Notes under the pieces: generated by a model
Told to the model about the DNA's origin: nothing
Databases searched by the model: none
The model's input: the letters and a program-made list of their open reading frames with translations, nothing else
In this document: positions 16,084 to 18,364 of the stretch, one piece after another
Numbering within the stretch: position 1 is the first letter of the stretch
Layout of the letters: the number at the start of each line of letters is the position of its first letter
Source of the DNA: Fidelibacterota bacterium 46_43
Lineage (GTDB): Bacteria; Fidelibacterota; Fidelibacteria; Fidelibacterales; Fidelibacteraceae
Assembly: GCA_001509335.1 (NCBI GenBank)
Contig: LGGY01000140.1
Coordinates: forward strand, 1-18,364
Length of the DNA stretch: 18,364 nt
Direction of reading: 5' to 3'
Made by a program: the position numbers and the translations under genes

Positions 16084-16572
16084 TTAAATCTCACGTTGAA
16101 ATTCGATTTCATCCCGGATGGGGAGGTTTTCATAACCGAAGGGTTGAATTTCAGGTTTTACTTTCCGGGAATATTTAACTACTTCGTCCTCAAAGACTTT
16201 CACTTTCTTGAAGCCGTTTCGCTCCAGAAATTCCATCCGTTTGACATTATCATTGGTCGTCAGCATTTTAATCTGGTGGATATTCTGCTCCCGCATCACA
16301 TCCAGGACCTTTTCAAGGAGAGAATCACCAATACCTTTGCCATGAACCACGGTATCCAGAGAAATGATCTGGCAGACATCGTCCTTCACTCGATACGTGA
16401 TAACACCCACCGGCATTTTATGTATGAAGGCAATAAAACCGGGGAGTTCTGCAGGTAAATTCTTTTCCCCTCTGAATACGAGAGCTTCAGTCCGCCAGCG
16501 CTGGCTGATCCATACGGGAAGCCAGATTCTGTCCACATCCCTGATTGGCTTAATCGTAATCATGTCTTTCAT
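16084..16572 (-). CDS. GNAT-family N-acetyltransferase
   Basis: Small cytoplasmic acyl-CoA-dependent acetyltransferase, 162 residues from the ATG at 16572. That start has GGAG at 16581-16584, eight bases upstream; a longer frame to 16617 would run through the tRNA terminator and is rejected. GNAT motif A is visible as ISLDTVVHGKGIGDSLLEKV, with the acetyl-CoA loop HGKGIG (77-82; His replaces the usual Arg/Gln). Motif B follows: LTTNDNVKRMEFLERNGFKKV (105-125). The family acetylates amines of many kinds; the substrate here is unknown. Because the gene lies 77 bp upstream of the carbamoyltransferase on the same strand, acetylation of putrescine or agmatine could be proposed, but nothing in the sequence proves it. 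Confidence 0.85.
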   Translation of the reverse strand: MKDMITIKPIRDVDRIWLPVWISQRWRTEALVFRGEKNLPAELPGFIAFIHKMPVGVITYRVKDDVCQIISLDTVVHGKGIGDSLLEKVLDVMREQNIHQIKMLTTNDNVKRMEFLERNGFKKVKVFEDEVVKYSRKVKPEIQPFGYENLPIRDEIEFQREI

Positions 16573-16604
16573 GAGATATACTCCGTTCTGATTATTCCTG
16601 CCAT

Positions 16605-16625
16605 AAAAAAGCCTCACACAAGGCT
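16605..16625 (-). terminator. Intrinsic terminator of the tRNA-Lys transcript
   Basis: On the minus strand AGCCT (16625-16621), the loop TGTGTG, then AGGCT (16614-16610) are followed by a T-tract (16610-16605). It begins four bases past the tRNA 3' end. A competing 7-bp stem, CTCACAC with GTGTGAG (16633-16627 with 16619-16613), would borrow the last bases of the tRNA acceptor strand. Confidence 0.8.
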
Positions 16626-16629
16626 GGTG

Positions 16630-16702
16630 TGAGTGTGGAAGGATTCGAACCTTCGGCCAACGGCTTAAAAGGCCGCTGCTCTACCAACTGAGCTACACAC
16701 CC
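16630..16702 (-). tRNA. tRNA-Lys (anticodon TTT)
   Basis: The minus strand from 16702 folds as a full cloverleaf of 73 nt without the CCA. The acceptor is GGGTGTG with CACACTC (one G-T pair) and discriminator A at 16630; the D arm contains AGCTCAGTTGGTAGAGC. The anticodon stem GCGGC/GCCGT closes the loop CTTTTAA with anticodon TTT, and the T arm has GGTTCGAATCC. The next genomic bases are CAC, not CCA, so the 3' CCA must be added by nucleotidyltransferase. It has its own promoter and terminator. Confidence 0.97.
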
Positions 16703-16721
16703 GATATTCAAAAAGCCAGAA

Positions 16722-16750
16722 ATTATAGAAAGATTAATTCCAAGAAGCAA
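16722..16750 (-). promoter_or_regulatory. Sigma-70-type promoter of tRNA-Lys
   Basis: On the minus strand TTGCTT (16750-16745) is followed after exactly 17 bp by a perfect TATAAT (16727-16722). This places the transcription start near 16715, about a dozen bases before the tRNA 5' end. The -35 element is weak (three of six), the -10 is consensus. Confidence 0.7.
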
Positions 16751-16758
16751 TAAAAACA

Positions 16759-18120
16759 TCACGACTTTTCTTTCCTTTTCTTCGTACCTTCCTGTAGTTT
16801 CCGATACAAAGTCGGTTCGCTGATTTTCAATTCCCGTGCTGTTTTTCCTTTATGTCCTTTGAACTTATCCAACATGTTTCTAATATAAATATACTGAAAT
16901 TTTTTGGTTGCTTCATCCAAAGAAAGTCCTGGTGGAATATTCTGATTTTCGGGTCCGGTTTTTTGAGTCAGGTATTCCGGTAAATCACGGACATCCAGAA
17001 CATCCCTCCGTGAGAAAATCATCGCCCGTTCCACAATATTTTCCAGTTCCCTAACTTCCCCCCGCCAGGCATAATTTTTTAGGATTTCCTGTGCTTCCCG
17101 GCTCATCCCCCGGATATTTTTCCCCATAGACTGGTTCAGTTTCCGGATAAAGAAATCAATAAGGAGAGGAATATCTTCTTTCCGTTCAGCAAGAGCCGGC
17201 ACAGAGATATGAATCACATTCAGACGAAAATAGAGATCTTCCCGGAAGTGACCGTCTTCAATTTCTTTCCGGGGATCGCGGTTAGTGGCAGCCATGATGC
17301 GCACATTCACCCGGACCGGTACGCTGGTACCGTCGGGAAGGATTTCCTTCTGTTCTACAACCCTGAGCAGTTTAAGCTGAGCACTTAAGGGCAGGTCGGT
17401 AATTTCATCCAAATACAGGGTACCTGTATCCGCCTGCCGGAATAGTCCGGGATAGGTATATCCTCCCTTTTCTTCATAACCAAACAATTCTTTCTCAATC
17501 CTGTCTTCGGGATAGGCATTACAATTGAGTGAAAGGAAGGGTGAATTTTTTCGCGGACTGTGATAATGGATGGTCCGGGCAATCAATTCCTTGCCTGTCC
17601 CCTGCTTGCCCACAATGAACAAATGACTGTCGCTATCAGATATGCGTCGAATCAGGGTAAACAAACGCATCATGGCAGGGGATTGGCCTACGATATGTTT
17701 AAAGTCGTATTGCTGATGAATCTCATGACGGAGCCGGGCATTTTCCAGCAGCAGTTCTTTGTGATCAATCAGCTTATTCAGCTTCAAAATCAGGCTATCA
17801 AATTTGAAGGGTTTGATAATATAATCAAATGCTCCCAAGCGGAGGGCTTCTATCGCCGTTTCCATGGAAGCATAAGCCGTTACAATTATAAAAAAGACCT
17901 CCGGTGCTTTATGACGGACTTCTTTCATAAGATCGAGTCCGCCCATCCGGGGCATATCAATATCCGAAATCACTACATCCGGCATTCGGTTTCCCATTTT
18001 AGACAGGGCTTCTTTTCCATCACAGGCCTGATCACATAAGAATCCCCGCTTCCGGAGTATGGTCATCAGGGATTCCCTGAATATGGGATCATCATCGACC
18101 AGAAGAATTCTGTATGCCAT
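16759..18120 (-). CDS. NtrC-type response regulator with degenerate sigma-54 contact loop
   Basis: Three-part regulator, 453 residues. The receiver spans about 3-118 with Asp10, Asp11, phospho-acceptor Asp53 (ISDIDMPRMGG), Thr81 and Lys103. The AAA+ domain spans about 143-370: Walker A GKQGTGKE (171-178), Walker B TLYLDE (234-239), and arginine fingers in FREDLYFRL (292-300). A FIS-type helix-turn-helix spans about 415-445 (KTARELKISEPTLYRKL). The unusual part is the L1 loop: family members read ELFGHEKGAFTGA followed by about five residues before GxFE, whereas this protein has ELFGYEEKGGYTYP directly before GLF (211-227), so GAFTGA is lost and the loop is about four residues short. ATPase motifs remain. 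The expected sigma-54 activation is therefore doubtful. The ATG has GGAGA just upstream and overlaps the kinase gene by 29 bp. Confidence 0.92.
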   Translation of the reverse strand: MAYRILLVDDDPIFRESLMTILRKRGFLCDQACDGKEALSKMGNRMPDVVISDIDMPRMGGLDLMKEVRHKAPEVFFIIVTAYASMETAIEALRLGAFDYIIKPFKFDSLILKLNKLIDHKELLLENARLRHEIHQQYDFKHIVGQSPAMMRLFTLIRRISDSDSHLFIVGKQGTGKELIARTIHYHSPRKNSPFLSLNCNAYPEDRIEKELFGYEEKGGYTYPGLFRQADTGTLYLDEITDLPLSAQLKLLRVVEQKEILPDGTSVPVRVNVRIMAATNRDPRKEIEDGHFREDLYFRLNVIHISVPALAERKEDIPLLIDFFIRKLNQSMGKNIRGMSREAQEILKNYAWRGEVRELENIVERAMIFSRRDVLDVRDLPEYLTQKTGPENQNIPPGLSLDEATKKFQYIYIRNMLDKFKGHKGKTARELKISEPTLYRKLQEGTKKRKEKS

Positions 18121-18364
18121 GCATATCTCCTTTGAAAACCGGAAGTATGATCTTCACAGTTGCCCCACGCCCTTCTTCACTTTCAATATCTATCTTTCCA
18201 TTCAGGGATGTCACGATGTGGTGACAAACCCATAAGCCCAGACCGGTTCCCTGATTCCCGGACCGTGTGGTAAAAAAAGGTTCAAAAACCTTTTCCAGAT
18301 ATTTCCGGGGGATACCTTCCCCATTATCCGAAATCTCAAGAACGATCTGGTCATCCTGGACTAC
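18092..18364 (-). CDS. Sensor histidine kinase, C-terminal HATPase part
   Basis: The frame is open from the right window edge (18364) to the TGA at 18092-18094, leaving 90 visible residues; the start lies outside the window. It shows the end of a GHKL ATPase domain: G1 box DNGEGIP (visible residues 13-19), F box VFEPFFTT (26-33) and G2 box GTGLGLWVCHHI (39-50). The EPFFTT form is the NtrB/ZraS/AtoS type of kinase, the usual partners of NtrC-type regulators. It overlaps the regulator gene by 29 bp in a different frame, so the two are translationally coupled and almost surely a cognate pair. The sensor domain cannot be seen. Confidence 0.9.
   Translation of the reverse strand, partial: VVQDDQIVLEISDNGEGIPRKYLEKVFEPFFTTRSGNQGTGLGLWVCHHIVTSLNGKIDIESEEGRGATVKIILPVFKGDMHGIQNSSGR

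Noticed and set aside
16057..16458. A 133-codon plus-strand open frame over the acetyltransferase gene
   Set aside because: It mirrors the GNAT coding sequence, which has motif A, motif B and a ribosome site; no sign of a second product.
17560..18039. A 159-codon plus-strand open frame inside the NtrC-type gene
   Set aside because: Antisense to the conserved receiver and Walker A region; long only because of codon use on the other strand.
1..18364. CRISPR array, prophage, intact insertion sequence, toxin-antitoxin or defence module
   Set aside because: I saw no regularly spaced repeats, no transposase, integrase or phage structural motifs, and all the longer frames on the coding strands fit metabolic, envelope or signalling families.

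Overview
The window looks like chromosomal DNA of a Gram-negative bacterium from, or near, the Fibrobacterota-Chlorobiota-Bacteroidota assemblage (Marinimicrobia, Calditrichota or Cloacimonadota-like lineages are the best guesses). The main reason is that two exported proteins end in a domain opening with YPNPFNPET, a C-terminal surface-sorting or FlgD-like module common in those groups. Two lipoproteins with outer-membrane-type sorting residues fit this. The lineage is an inference and no marker gene here settles it.

Left part (1-9999, all + strand): a beta-propeller protein cut by the window edge; a large exported multidomain N-acetylmuramoyl-L-alanine amidase; a clear intrinsic terminator; a PhoB/PhoR-type two-component pair with an 11-bp-period direct repeat in its leader; then a tight series of a coiled-coil lipoprotein, an exported M14 metallocarboxypeptidase (11-bp gene overlap) and a cytoplasmic D-aminoacylase. 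The series reads as envelope sensing plus breakdown of peptides or peptidoglycan fragments, some of which may contain D-amino acids (inference).

Right part (10001-18364, all - strand, read from high to low coordinates): the C-terminus of a sensor kinase overlapping an NtrC-type response regulator; tRNA-Lys(UUU) with its own promoter and terminator; then a compact run of GNAT acetyltransferase, ornithine/putrescine-type carbamoyltransferase, APC-family permease, agmatine deiminase and lipoprotein-type PBP4 (DacB). Deiminase, carbamoyltransferase and permease together match the agmatine deiminase pathway: agmatine to carbamoylputrescine to putrescine plus carbamoyl phosphate, with agmatine/putrescine exchange. 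No carbamate kinase is visible. A 265-bp intergenic stretch with repeats follows, then a Bax inhibitor-1 family membrane protein that converges on the D-aminoacylase gene with one base between the two stop codons.

Most worth a second look: the NtrC-type regulator has lost a normal GAFTGA sigma-54 contact loop (it reads GGYTYP and is about four residues short); the carbamoyltransferase has WWV where ornithine enzymes have VSM in the substrate loop; and a peptidoglycan DD-peptidase sits in the agmatine cluster. I found no CRISPR array, phage, intact insertion sequence or obvious defence system.
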